Shown here: piece by piece, positions 22,741 to 34,032 of the stretch | How positions within the stretch are numbered: the stretch's first letter is position 1 | How the letters are laid out: every line of letters starts with the position of its first letter | Source: Globomyces pollinis-pini | Taxonomy: Eukaryota > Chytridiomycota > Chytridiomycetes > Rhizophydiales > Globomycetaceae | Direction of reading: 5' to 3' | Length of the DNA: 64,000 bases | NCBI GenBank assembly: GCA_025399215.1 | Contig: MU621161.1 | Coordinates: 1-64,000 of the forward strand | Notes under the pieces: generated by a model | The model's database searches: none | What the model was told of the DNA's origin: nothing | The model's input: only the letters and a program-made list of their open reading frames with translations | Made by a program: the position numbers and the translations under genes

Positions 22741-23889
22741 TCATTTGACAGCAAGAAGCTTAACTTCAAACACCAAAGTAGCATTCTTTGGAATATCTGG
22801 TGGTGCACCCTTGGATCCATAAGCCAATCCTGATGGAATGGTCAACTTTCGTGTACCTCCAATCTTCATACCAACAATACCCTGATCCCAACCTCTAATA
22901 ACTTCACCCTTTCCGAGTTTGAAACTAAATGGTGATCCCTTAGTGTTGGAGTCAAATGTTTTGCCATTGGTCAATTTTCCAATGTAACGCATGGAGACTT
23001 TTGATCCTTTGGTGGCAGTCTTACCGGTACCGACAACAACATCTTCTACGATGAGTCCACCAGCAAGTTCTTTCACATTAGATTCCTTCTTTGGTTCATC
23101 TTTTTTCACTTCCTTCTTTGGTTGTTTTTTTGGTGGTTCTTCAATTTCGACAATCTTTGCCTTCTTACTCTTGGCTTCCTTGTCGGCAATAGCTTTACGT
23201 TTCTTCAATTCAGCTTCAAGTTGAGCATCAAATTCCATTTCAGCTTCATCATCTGAACCTTCTAAGTCGCAATCAATAATAAAATAATGTACCTTCGTCT
23301 AATAGTTAATGAAAAAAATGATTCATACCATCATCTTCATCATCGTCTTCATCATCATCATCTACAATTTCAGTTGAACAAGAAAATATACCTCCACCGT
23401 CACCTAAACTAGCCATCAAACGTTCCATAGTAGCATCATCCAATTCTTCATCATCTTCTTCATCGTCCTCGTCATCCATATCCTCCATATCGCCACCAGG
23501 AGGAAGCATGGTAACGGTATTACCAGACAAATCAACTGGACATTTTCCAACCACAGAGAAAGTCACTTCATCACCTTCATGCACGTACTATCATATCAAT
23601 AACAAATACCATACCAAATTCAACAATTGGTTTTCAGTCACACCAGGAGTAAGTGAACAGATCGTGAATTTCACATCATTGACCAAAAGAATGACGGAAG
23701 TTCGGTTGGCACCGGAAGGAAGGGTAGCAGCAAGAGATGCCTATCATGAATCAATTCAAAGACATACCTAATGTCAGTCCAAACGGGTTAGTTTACCATT
23801 GTTAAATGAGTATCTTCTTCAAACGTGGTAGTATAAGCTTGTCCAGGTTGGATTGTAAGTCCAAAGAATGAGGTTGGGAAGATCGCCAT
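22741..23889 (-). CDS. FPR3: Nucleolar-type FKBP prolyl isomerase (Fpr3/Fpr4-like)
   Basis: N-terminal nucleoplasmin-like domain starting [20 protein letters not shown] with [20 protein letters not shown]. Then there is an extended Asp/Glu-rich tract, a Lys-rich basic stretch, and a C-terminal FKBP domain with [47 protein letters not shown] and [13 protein letters not shown], ending FEVKLLAVK. This order is that of fungal histone-binding prolyl isomerases Fpr3/4. The start at 23889 is chosen for the family N-terminus. Two structural oddities are described in the findings: two introns that directly abut (23741-23796) and a possible 6-nt exon (23293-23298). Confidence 0.92.
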
Positions 23890-24193
23890 CTAATATCAAT
23901 CTTGATTCTTGTATCTTACTGTAATTTTCTGGAGTCAACTTTTTTTTTTCTTTTTTTTTTAATTGACATTCCACACGTGTTTTCTCAGATTGTAAGATCA
24001 CTTGCTGCGTCATTGACATCGTTCAACTACTTATGACGATCATCTTAATATAAAGTCACAAAAGCGAGTTCCATAATCAATTTTGTACTCTAAATACGAA
24101 ATTAATTCTCAATATGGTATACACAGTTCCAAATCGCTTATCTACGTTTGGTTTTATTAAAATCACATCGTATAGTATACTAGTGTATCAGTA

Positions 24194-26202
24194 TCAGTTG
24201 TCTGGTGGTAGGCCACACATCTCACACGCGTCACCACCGTCGTTGTGGAAAGTGCAATGTCGACATGACCAAGAATGATCCATTGGGGCCCCACCTGCAC
24301 CTGTGCTTGCACCGCCTTTAGCGGCTGCAGATTCTTGGATAATCATGTTCAATGTTTGCCAGCTTCCTCCTTGTTCTAATTGATTCAAATGTGCAACGGA
24401 TTTCTCCTTGATTGCTAAACATAGTAATGCAATACTTTCCTACAATTGAATAAATTGATCTGGTTCTTACTTGATCCAAAATCTCACTCTCCTTTAAAAA
24501 TATCAGCAAATGGAAATCTGAAAGGAATCGTAGTCGTGCCTCTGCACTAGTAAGGGTTGCCAGCTCCTTCAATTGATTGATATTGCGATTGCCCATGACT
24601 CCTAAACGATTCTCAATAAAATTGGACTGATCGTTGAACATTGGATTTTCTTCTGACGGAAATCCATGGGTAGACTAAACAATTAGAATGCAGAAGATCA
24701 TACAGTCACCAACAAGTATTCTACTGGAAAAGTTGGCTTGGCAGCTTCTTGAACCATCAAGTTATATTCATTCTTGTATTTATAAAACACATCGGGAACA
24801 TAATTTGTATTGGAAGTTTGACAAACTCTCATCAAAGATGGCTCGGTAGATGCTTCAATGATCCCATCTCGTGCCATGGACATCGCAGCATTAGATACCT
24901 GATACGTTTGAATATCAATCCCTTTCTCTTCGTTCCCTATTCAGTTCAATAATATGTAAAAAAAATACCACTGATAACACATGTTACAAATCGACTACCA
25001 AAATCTCCCGTTTCAGAGTATCTAACAATATTAAAAGACCCTAATAGTGAACCTAAAACATATAAGTAAATAAATCGATACCTTGTTTTACATGGATGTT
25101 CCAATTGCAACCCAGCTGAAAAAATAACTTCGGCAGAGGATAAGAAATACGAATCCACATGTCTTTTACAAATAACAGTTCCATTTCCAGTACCATCATC
25201 AAAAAGATCCGAATAAATAACACCAATTCGTTGCAGACCAAGTAATTCGGAAATGGTATCTACTGCTCGGTCAGGTTCATCCAAAAGCTGAATGCTATCA
25301 TGTCCGGCATGTTGTGGGGGTTCATAAATGGCCGAAACAATCACTTTAACACCTAATGGAACTTTATCATAGACCTCAATTCGTCCATACAAGTATCCAC
25401 ATCTTTGGGTTCCTGTGGACCTCCAAAACTGCAGAAAGTTATTAACGATTGCATGGGATTCAAATTCTACATGATCGACCATTCGAAAGTTCTATCCTAT
25501 AAGTGTCATGTGTAATTATACCTGGACTTGTAGTGTAATAGCACTGGGTTGGCATTTGGAGCAAATTCCATTTGGATACGGTTCGTGGGATTGTGATGGG
25601 CAAGGGTGAAGAACCTTGTACGTTGGTGTATCCAATGGTGGGATGAATTGAGGACTGTAAGATGGTGGGATTTTTCCTAATATACTTAGCACTAAAACCA
25701 ATCAACCTCGATCAATCAAGCTTTTCAAATACGCATGGAATGACATATGTTTAATTTTGTTTTCTTCCAAATAATTAGTGTCGTAAGGTTGTAATGGAAG
25801 ACAATATTCACACATTCCAACATCACCATGTTTACAAAACTGAGGATTTCTCGATCGTTTAATAGTTCCAGGATCTTTCAAAAGGACATCATCTATCGGG
25901 TGCACCTTAATTGCAGCCCTCACAATACTACTTTTAGCTTCAACTGGTTTTTGTTCGACAGTATTGGTATATACCATATCCCCATTCTTTAACCCCATTG
26001 TAGCTACTGTTCCAACAAACTGAATTGGAGATGATCCTTGCTGATCTTTGGAAATTGAAAAATCTGAAGTGATTTGAAGTGTTTTAGCAATCAAAGTACG
26101 TAAATGGTCTGCATTGTCAGAATCATTCACCTGAATCCTGAATTGACCTGCTGGAGAACGTAGTCGTAAAATCTACCAGTTACTTCACTTGTAATTTACC
26201 AT
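24194..26202 (-). CDS. NPL4: NPL4, Cdc48/p97 ubiquitin adaptor
   Basis: A 27-nt intron (26173-26199) follows directly after ATG. Then come [15 protein letters not shown] (ubiquitin-like N-domain), [20 protein letters not shown] and [15 protein letters not shown] (zinc-finger module), the Pro-rich [20 protein letters not shown] second zinc module, and the MPN/NPL4 core ([59 protein letters not shown]). The end carries a RanBP2-type zinc finger, [20 protein letters not shown], which binds ubiquitin. With Ufd1 it recruits Cdc48 for ER-associated degradation. Introns of about 25-35 nt are frequent. The protein is full length. Confidence 0.94.
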
Positions 26203-27685
26203 TCAATAAAGACTAGGGATAAAAACTGAACAAGTGAAAAAAGTCACTCACAAGGATGCAATGGACGAAAATTAGTGATGAAGTACATAATGGGAACAGG
26301 TTTGATGTTGCTGGGACACTTGAAGTTTGTTGTTGGTTGTTTATGTTTACAGTACCGTAGTGTGTGTTGTTCCAAAAGATACTATAGTATTTAGGGAAAC
26401 GTAGTTACTCTACGAGGAAGAAGAGTATTGCTATGGTATGACTGAAAGTTCATAGACGTTTAGACAGGTAAGGAAACTCAATAAGACTCTTACACGGTCA
26501 TTATCCAAATATTGTCTAATGTTACTGTGCTTCAGCACCAATTCAGTTAAAAATGCAATTATACATCATTGATGGGAAATATTCATCTCAATGAACAATA
26601 AGAAAGGTTAACGAAATGATTTGGATGTTAATAGTACAATAAATTAAAAGTCTATGAAAGAAATCAATGAACCAAAAAGTATAGTTTTCTGAATCATTCA
26701 TGTTTAATCTCATTGTGTGTGGTGATTTCATTGCTGTTGATGGTAAAACAGCTGGTGCAACAGTTTGCAATGCCCAAGTTTGTACAACATCACACCCAGT
26801 TAAATTCTGTCAATCAATAGGATGAATAATCAAATGAAAATTGTTTAAAAAAGAACCCTAAAGGGATAAGATATCGGGTAATTGTTTGAGATATGAAAGG
26901 AGAATCCCAAACAAGCATTGAAACCCACCATATCAAACAACGTTTAACAATGAAAGTGGGGGCCTTTAACTTACAAGATGCCAAGGATCGGGGATTTAAT
27001 TGCTTTGGGGTTATGCTTGTTATTTAATTTAACTGCTCATTTCATATTTGAAACTAACAATAAACATTTACCATAATGCACAATCACTGAACAATAAGAG
27101 TCTATCTGAGGCAACTTAGATAATCAATTGAAGCAAAGAAAGTTGCACTATCACCGTCAAGACATGCTAACCCACCACACGTACAACGTTACCTTGAGGC
27201 TCAAATAGGGGTCTAAAAGGCTTTGTATGATAAACTATGATGATATGGAAAGAAAGTCGGTTTAGGCAGATCGTATGGAATAAAAGCAAAGTGTCGTTAA
27301 AGAAAGAAAAGGGTAGAAGGAAAACGAATATTGAGTCTAGATGGTAATAGATCAGATTAGGGGTCAGTAACTACACAGGGGCCCTAAACAAAGTCGGGAC
27401 TAAAACGCCTTTAGTGCCCACACAGAAATTTTTCTGAAAAGATTCATGTTCAGACACTTGCCACCACAGGAAACCAAACATGGAAACTAACAGAAAGCAG
27501 ATAAAAGAGTAGAAAGCAGATAAAAGCGAGTAGAAGAAGAAGGACGAGGACGGCCGACCCAATTCTTTCTTGAATCCAAGCATGAAACCGAAGGCGTTTC
27601 AGGAAGCCAAAGGGTCACCAGTTGAAACTACCTTGTGTCACTGCAAAAAGTATTAAAATGAAAGCCACTGTCTGTTTTCCTCCAA
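26203..27685. other. 1.5-kb gene-free region upstream of MADS-box gene 1
   Basis: This is the longest stretch without a supported gene. It has no tRNA-like cloverleaf, no long ORF and no mobile-element features that I can see; it is AT-rich with many short A-tracts. It most plausibly holds the NPL4 upstream region and a long promoter for MADS-box gene 1, but a lncRNA or highly interrupted small gene cannot be excluded. Confidence 0.5.
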
Positions 27686-28678
27686 ATGGATCAAAACAAT
27701 AACAACCATCTAGCCCCGTATGATATGCAACAGAACCCTCAGAAGAAATCAAAGGGGAAAAGGAAAATCGAAATGAAATACATTGAAAATAAAGTACATC
27801 GAAGGGATACTTTTTACAAGCGTAAATCGGGTGTAATGCAAAAGGTTCATGAATTGTCTGTGCTCACTGGAAACGATATTCTACTGGTTATGAAATCGGA
27901 TAGTGGCAATATCTTCTCTTATGCTACTCCCTCCTTTCAATCAATGTTCTCCAAAGAAAGTCAAGATAAAACTTTAAAGGATAACTTTGAATCCATTGGC
28001 ATTTCCCCATTTCAAATTCACGATAATCAAGCTTGGAAACTGTCCGTTACTCACCAGTACCCTATCAAATACAATGGGCCCGGTCAACCAACCCCCAAAC
28101 CTACCGCTATCAAACCCGCTCAAAACATCTCTTCTCAAAGTGTGTCCACTCAGAACATCTCTTCCCAAAGTATTTCCTCTCAAAGCGTCTCGTCTCAAAG
28201 TAATGCCTCACCAAACCCTCCAAAGGTTGAAAAAATGCAACAATTCTCTGCTCCTGTCAAGGTTCAATCCCATCTTCCGTCCATTTTAGATGAACTAAAT
28301 GCTTCCTTTCCATATTCACAACCATCTCCGGTCGAACCATTCCCATCCAATAGTCAAATGTTTAACAACAACTACAACGGTTTATCCTTTTCTTCAACAA
28401 ATAATATGCAACATTCTAACATGTCTTCATTAAACTTGCCTTCCCAACGATTCAATCACCTCCCAAATGATGTCCTGGGTACCACACCATCAGATTCCCT
28501 TCACCAACTCCTACCAGATAAATCAATAGACTTCAAATATCCAATGGGCTCCAAAATACAGTACAATATGGATTACAGTTTACCATTCGACCCCAATGAC
28601 CCTCGCTTTCTCAGTAATGTAAATGGACAGTTTAACCCAGACATGTTCCCAGATTTTAATTTATATGAAAAGTTATAA
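27686..28678 (+). CDS. MADS-box (SRF/MCM1-type) transcription factor 1
   Basis: A single exon of 330 aa. The MADS box starts near residue 22: KGKRKIEMKYIENKVHRRDT, FYKRKSGVMQKVHELSVLTG, NDILLVMKSDSGNIFSYATP. This is type I (SRF/Mcm1), as shown by the basic MKYIENKVHRR and TFYKRKSG. A Gln/Ser repeat follows (residues about 147-172, QSVSTQNISSQSISSQSVSS). The rest is Asn/Pro/Ser-rich, suggesting an activation domain. A paralogue lies at 53284-54312. The gene ends with an AATAAA around 28707. Partners in fungi are commonly homeodomain or HMG regulators; here two HMG paralogues are close by. Confidence 0.93.
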   Translation: MDQNNNNHLAPYDMQQNPQKKSKGKRKIEMKYIENKVHRRDTFYKRKSGVMQKVHELSVLTGNDILLVMKSDSGNIFSYATPSFQSMFSKESQDKTLKDNFESIGISPFQIHDNQAWKLSVTHQYPIKYNGPGQPTPKPTAIKPAQNISSQSVSTQNISSQSISSQSVSSQSNASPNPPKVEKMQQFSAPVKVQSHLPSILDELNASFPYSQPSPVEPFPSNSQMFNNNYNGLSFSSTNNMQHSNMSSLNLPSQRFNHLPNDVLGTTPSDSLHQLLPDKSIDFKYPMGSKIQYNMDYSLPFDPNDPRFLSNVNGQFNPDMFPDFNLYEKL

Positions 28679-29002
28679 TCATGATTAGTTTTTTCTTTTT
28701 GATGTAATAATAAATTAATAAAAAACGAACCAAGCAAAAAAAACAATTGAATTGATTCCTTGAGGGATAAGAGTTAGAATTATAGGTTTTAGGATTGGTA
28801 TTCAAGTGCCAGTAATGATATTACTGTGAATTCAAATCTGATATCCCTTTCCTCTTTTGGGCTTTGCATTGGGTAGCCAATCATGTGATCCTAGCCCAAC
28901 GGTCAGGTGATACATGATGGACATCTTATCATTCCAGTTTCAAAAGCATTCTGTGTTTACTTTGTCAAAAAATACTTTCAACTAAGTTAGATTTAGTATC
29001 CA
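28679..29002. other. Intergenic, small inverted repeat
   Basis: Contains AATAAA-type signals for MADS-box gene 1 (about 28707) and a short inverted repeat at 28810-28826 (CAGTAAT, 3-nt loop, ATTACTG). No gene is seen. Confidence 0.45.
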
Positions 29003-29717
29003 ATGAAGGATGAAAGTGTGGATAATTTGATAATGAAAGTTTCAATAGGTAAGACCAAAACGAGTAATATAGTGGATTGGGACCTGAATGAAACTACCGA
29101 TATCCTAACCCGTTCATCTGGTAACACATCCAATCGAATCAAGACGCTTTTTCGAAATGCAATATGTCGTACATTATCATATGATGGTCATTTTGATATT
29201 TTTTGTCAGTTTATGATGTACATCTATATCTCACCTGATTGCTTGTTTCCGAGTTTAGTAGTATGTTGATTCAATCAACATTGTTGAACGTACTTTTCAT
29301 TCATTCTGAATTCCATTTTGTTGCAATTAAACCGAAACTCAAGTTCTTTTTCAGATCGGATATGTTAATGACGTCATTCTGCAAATGATAAGAGAAAAGA
29401 AAGCTGTTAGAGGGTGGTGTTCATTTGTACGATCTGACAAAGGGCGATGCTTACTTAGTTGTGTGATTGAACAAGAAATCAAATTAGTTACCAAACAGTG
29501 TACCTTAAGTGTGCAAAAGGGCTTCCTTTAATTCTTTCAAAAATATCTTATATTGCAGTATTGCAGTGTTATGTATTACCAACGTTACCTTAAAACCAAC
29601 ACTTTAGTGTTCAGTGAAACGTTGTTTTCATGGATGGACAATGGATACGTTTTGGATTGGGAATCCGATTTGCAACTCTGTTATAAATACACTATTTACA
29701 AACTAAAATTGCGTTGA
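29003..29717 (+). CDS. Orphan protein, uncertain gene model
   Basis: Starts MKDESVDNLIMKVSI; a 24-nt intron gives VDWDLNETTDILTRSS, then NRIKTLFRNAICRTLSYDGH. A downstream open block (IGYVNDVILQMIREKKAVRG, WCSFVRSDKGRCLLSCVIEQ) and another (CSVMYYQRYLKTNTLVFSET, LFSWMDNGYVLDWESDLQ) probably belong to it, joined by introns of unusual length. I do not recognise a family. Exon borders between 29260 and 29580 are guesses, and the region might be two genes. Confidence 0.35.
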
Positions 29718-29831
29718 TATTATGCAGTCCAACACCACCTTTGCTATGAAACTGCTTCAACGATGTAAAAGCACTTTGTTTGGTGGTCATAAATACAAGC
29801 ATCGCTTTTTTCCAATATTGTTGGATTGTAA

Positions 29832-31603
29832 ATGATCTTTCAGGTTCTGTTGCTGTCCAATTTGGTACTTGGAATAGTTATTGGTGAAATCAATTCTCTC
29901 AAGTGGGTCAATTGTGGTGATGAAGAAGTGCCGACACTAGAGTGCTCGTCTTTATTAGTGCCTATGGATTATACGAATCCTTCGTCGAAATTGATTGCTA
30001 TTTCTATCAATAGGTATGCTATACTTTGCTCTAAGTACACTATAGAAAACCAGCTCCAATTCAACCTGCAAAACTTTCATTACTCTTCAACCCAGTATTT
30101 TGATCAAATAGCATTGATTTTTGTAGGGTGGACCGGGTGGTTCTGGATTGGATATTGTCAAGTTCTTTGATTCAGCACATTTTAACAACGTGGTTGACTA
30201 TATTGGATTCGATCCTAGAGGAGTTGGAAAGAGTCAAGCTATTGCTTGCTCTGGATCTGCAACTGCTGCACAAACGTATTATCGCGATGGAGCTCAATTT
30301 GGAGTACACCACTTATCTCAATCAGCTTCATCAGAGCAAGTTGCTGTTTTTGCTGCTTACTCTGAACTAACTGGACAAGCTTGTTTGAAATATTCTGGAG
30401 AATTAATTTACCATATCTCCACTCCATATGTTTGTCGAGATATGGATGAAATTCGTAAAGCGTTGGGGATGAAAAAGTTGAATTATATGGGATTTAGTTA
30501 TGGAACCATTTTGGGTAATACGTATGCAAATATGTTTCCAGATAATGTTGGACGAATGATTATTGATGGAGTGGTTAACCCAAACCAATATTATGGAAGT
30601 ATATTTGAGTAAATTAAATCTTTACTAACTTGCTCCAGTTTTCTCAATGGATTGGTTGATATGGATGCCACCGTTGAAGCTGTTGCAAATGCTTGTGATA
30701 AAGTTACATTTCAAGAATGTCCATTATCCAAGCAAGGATCTGTTCATGGTAAAAACTTTTGTGATTGATACAGAAATATAGGGCTGACAGCATTACAAAC
30801 CATCACTGCAGTGATTGAAAACCTCAAATCGAAACCATTACTTGTGAATCAAACCGATATACCAGTGGTCGTGACCTCTGAAATGGCTGCTAGTGTACTA
30901 TTCAAAAACATTTATGACAGCTCTTATTATCCTGGCTTGGTTTCTGCATTTTATCAAGCATCGAAAGGAAATGGATATCTTTTATCAAAACTGCATACGC
31001 TATCATACAATGTGACGGAATTGGCTAATGGCAAAGATATTGGCGATTCATATTCGGCCATCGTTTGTACCGATACTGATGACTCCACCTCAAAATTTAG
31101 TATTGATGAATGGTTACAAAAAGTCCGACACTTTGAAAATACTGTATCCAAAATCGCTAGCAGACAATGGGGATGGAAAACTTTGGTTTGGTATTTTAAC
31201 TAGCCTACTAAAACTTAGTCGAACGTGGCCACGGTCTCCGAAAACAGAGCACTATAAGGGTCCTTGGAATAAAAAATTCAATTTTCCAATTATGATTGTT
31301 GGAAATACCTTTGATCCAGTCACACCGTTAAAAAGTGCAAAACAAGTTTACGAGATGATGAATGAAGGACACGAACCTGATTCAAATGCTGTCTTGGTCC
31401 ATCACAACGGTCATGGACATTGTTCTGGTGCTCAACCATCAGAATGTACAAGAAATTATCAAGTGAACTATATGCTTCATGGTTTGCTACCCCCAAAGAA
31501 TGCTGTGTGTCAACCTGATCATCCATTGTTTGCTTCGCAAAAAATCGAACGATTGACAGTAAATCGTTTTAAAACCCCAGCCTTTATGGGCCAAAGCAAT
31601 TAA
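29832..31603 (+). CDS. Secreted S33-family alpha/beta-hydrolase (tripeptidyl aminopeptidase-like)
   Basis: A signal peptide (MIFQVLLLSNLVLGIVIG) is followed by a TAP-type start: LECSSLLVPMDYTNP, then NPGGPGGSGLDIVKFF (oxyanion loop), GFDPRGVGKSQAIACSG, and the nucleophile elbow NYMGFSYGTILGNTYA. The C-terminal cap reads RTWPRSPKTEHYKGPWN, then GNTFDPVTPLKSAKQV (catalytic Asp region) and HNGHGHCS (catalytic His). About five introns of 28-33 nt are needed, including one of 28 nt just before RTWPRSP. Family enzymes release N-terminal residues or tripeptides extracellularly. The substrate is unknown. Confidence 0.87.
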
Positions 31604-31973
31604 ATTGGAAAATAAAGCTTCAAATGAATACAAAAATGTGTTTACCAAATCTTAACCCTCATCGCAAGCACATTTTTTGTGACTTTCATGTCATTTTGAA
31701 TATTAATTGATGGCATTGTTATTTAGCTTTGTACCATTCATCTTCAGATCAATCGCAATCTCAAAGAAGATACTTTGTAAGTCTGCAAACAGTTATGACA
31801 GTTACATGAGATTGTGACCATAGTTTACAAGGAGTTCACCAATACCTTTAATATTTTGGGGTTACCAATTTAATTAGATAAGGATGAAGTTGAGATTCTT
31901 TCGTAGTTATGTGGATTTATTAACATTTAAAAGATTACAATATCAAATTATGTACATTTAACACAAATACAGT
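31604..31973. other. Intergenic, convergent 3' ends
   Basis: AT-rich spacer between the peptidase gene and HMG-box gene 2, both ending here. It has an AATAAA at 31612-31617. No gene is seen. Confidence 0.5.
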
Positions 31974-32435
31974 TTAGACATAAGCAAATTCAGTTGAGAA
32001 GCCATCAAATAATTGCTGGCAATCAGAAATGGGTGATGGGTATCCAAATTCAAAGTCAACAGATGAACACGCTAATTGGATGTCTTCAGACACACATTGT
32101 GAGGATATGTCTGGAATAACACAATAGTCATTCATTGGCAAAATGGACATCCCATCGATAGAAGTTTGGGAAATTGGCGAATAAATGATTGGGATGGTTG
32201 ATTGAATAGACATCATTTGAATTTCCTGTTCTTTCTGTATTTGTTCAAGTAATGCTAATTGGTAGAAATGACGTTTGACATGCTCAGGTTCCAATGCCCA
32301 AGATTGGCCAGCAATTCGAGAGATATCTTGACTCTTTGTTAATTGATAGATTTGTGTGATTTTTTGTCGCATTTGTTTTCTGTAGACAAAGAATGCATTC
32401 ATTGGTTTCTTAACTTTCTTTACAATTTTACTCAT
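31974..32435 (-). CDS. HMG-box transcription factor 2, paralogue of 157-600
   Basis: Single-exon gene of 153 aa. The HMG box KKVKKPMNAFFVYRKQMRQK is identical over this stretch to gene 1, and the following segments (KSQDISRIAGQSWALEP, HVKRHFYQLALLEQIQKEQE) differ by conservative changes. The C-terminal block EDIQLACSSVDFEFGYPSP is also shared, with the same gapped spacing, so the whole gene was duplicated. It is read on the minus strand with a 531-bp upstream region before SGF29. Confidence 0.9.
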   Translation of the reverse strand: MSKIVKKVKKPMNAFFVYRKQMRQKITQIYQLTKSQDISRIAGQSWALEPEHVKRHFYQLALLEQIQKEQEIQMMSIQSTIPIIYSPISQTSIDGMSILPMNDYCVIPDISSQCVSEDIQLACSSVDFEFGYPSPISDCQQLFDGFSTEFAYV

Positions 32436-32966
32436 GTTGATTTGATTGATTACTATCTCACTTCTAGTCAGATTTTATATCGTTTGCTATGAGTTGGCTT
32501 TAAGACTGTGGTATCCCCCTTACACACAGCATTGAAAAAGTTTCACAATATCTCTACCACTATATAACGCTCTGGGCGATAGTCTTTAAGACCAGGGGTT
32601 GATTAGGTAGAGACCAGGACTCTGACCATTCAAGTCTTTGAGTTACCACTGAAAATATGATAGTAAATAAATACGTGTATGAAAGCTATTATAGAACTTG
32701 ACAGGATTATTGTCAAAAATTAAGTATTGTTTATATACAAAAGTACAGTTATCTGAAGAATGTCAAAGGTTACCTAGGCACTCAAGTAATGATTTTAGTC
32801 TTTTATCCAAGGCACTTCAAGCAATGATTCCAGTCTTTTATTTCATGACCACATTACATACATCTATCACTTATAGATTAAGTATGGCATATTATGGGAC
32901 TATCTTACTACGTCCATAAGATATATACAGAGGAGTTCAATCCATTGAATTTTTCATTTTTTCAGG
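32436..32966. promoter_or_regulatory. Divergent HMG2/SGF29 spacer with imperfect direct repeat
   Basis: This 531-bp spacer is well above the usual 60-200 bp. At 32776-32806 and 32810-32841 there is an imperfect 31/32-bp direct repeat (AGGCACTCAAGTAATGATTT... and AGGCACTTCAAGCAATGATT...), each ending in CAGTCTTTTAT or TAGTCTTTTAT. No gene is seen. Confidence 0.4.
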
Positions 32967-33845
32967 ATGGAAGAACTATCAGAAGAAACGGTTTGGAAAG
33001 CAATCCAAAATGATTTAGCAGCTATCTACCAGATAAGAACCAAAGCGGATTCGGATATTAAAAAAACAAACAAAAGTATCCTTAATCTTATCTTAATTCT
33101 CAAGATCATTTACAACTGGCCCAGAAAGAATTGGAAGAATTATCAACTGGAAAAGAAGCCTTAACTCTAAAAACTGGAATAAGGTTGATGGCTTTTTATA
33201 AACCTATCATTGATACCATTCATAATGAAATACATGTGGAGAAAACATTACTGGAAAACATAAATTTACTCATATCGATCCAAGAATCAGCAGAATTAGG
33301 TTATTTTTATTCAATATTGATATAGTAGAACTTAAAAAAAGTAATAAGCGTAAAATGTTAGATGATAAACCTTCAAAACCGAAACGTTCAAAGTTGGATG
33401 AATTTTACAATATACCAGTGGGTTGTCACGTTGCCGCAAAAGTATCGGATGATGCTATGGCTTCTGAAGAATGGATCTTGGCTAGCGTTGTAGGTGTAGT
33501 GAATGGAAAAATTGAGGTGGAAGATATTGAACCTGAAGAGGACCAAAAAACTAAACAGTTTCTCTACATCGTTTTAATTTTATAGACATCATTTTGTAAA
33601 TCCAAAGTTTGTTTTGGTGATTCCAAATGATAATTTAAAGAGATATCCAAAAGGACATCAAGTATTAGCATTGTATCCAGCGTCTTCTTGTTTCTATCGC
33701 GCTACCGTTCTGCTGGCTCCAGAACATGTATGTAGCTTGTTCTCATTACTAGGGTTTGACTGAATATATTGTCAAATTTGAGGATGATGGAGACTTTGAA
33801 AGAAGTGTATCACCTAATATGGTATTGGAATACCCAAAGGCATAA
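32967..33845 (+). CDS. SGF29: SGF29, SAGA-associated tandem-Tudor protein
   Basis: A coiled-coil N-terminus (MEELSEETVWKAIQNDLAAI) is followed by the SGF29 tandem Tudor module: IPVGCHVAAKVSDDAMASEE, WILASVVGVVNGKIEVEDIE, PEEDQKTKQHHFVNPKFVLV, then KGHQVLALYPASSCFYRATV and GLTEYIVKFEDDGDFERSVS. Sgf29 reads H3K4me2/3 for the SAGA/ADA histone acetyltransferase complex. Introns of about 28 nt (for example between TKQ and HHF) restore the reading frame. The C-terminus is short, ending EYPKA. The divergent HMG gene is its neighbour. Confidence 0.9.
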
Positions 33846-34032
33846 TAAATTCTCTGGTGCAGATTTTTTTAAGCTTTATCGTGATGATTTTTTTCAGTAC
33901 ATGGATGCAAACGAGTTACTTATTGTTGTTATTCGAATGTTCCAAATTGTTCCTGTTGATTTTAGTTATCCTTGGCCTTGTCTTGGAACGTTTATATTTT
34001 TTTTTTATTCTTCAGTTCCTTTTGAAATTCAA

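Noticed and set aside
23819..24019. Minus-strand ORF starting MSMTQQVILQSEK with a poly-Lys stretch
   Set aside because: Overlaps the first exon of the FKBP gene in another frame and includes the poly(dA:dT) tract at about 23941-23960, a promoter-like element.
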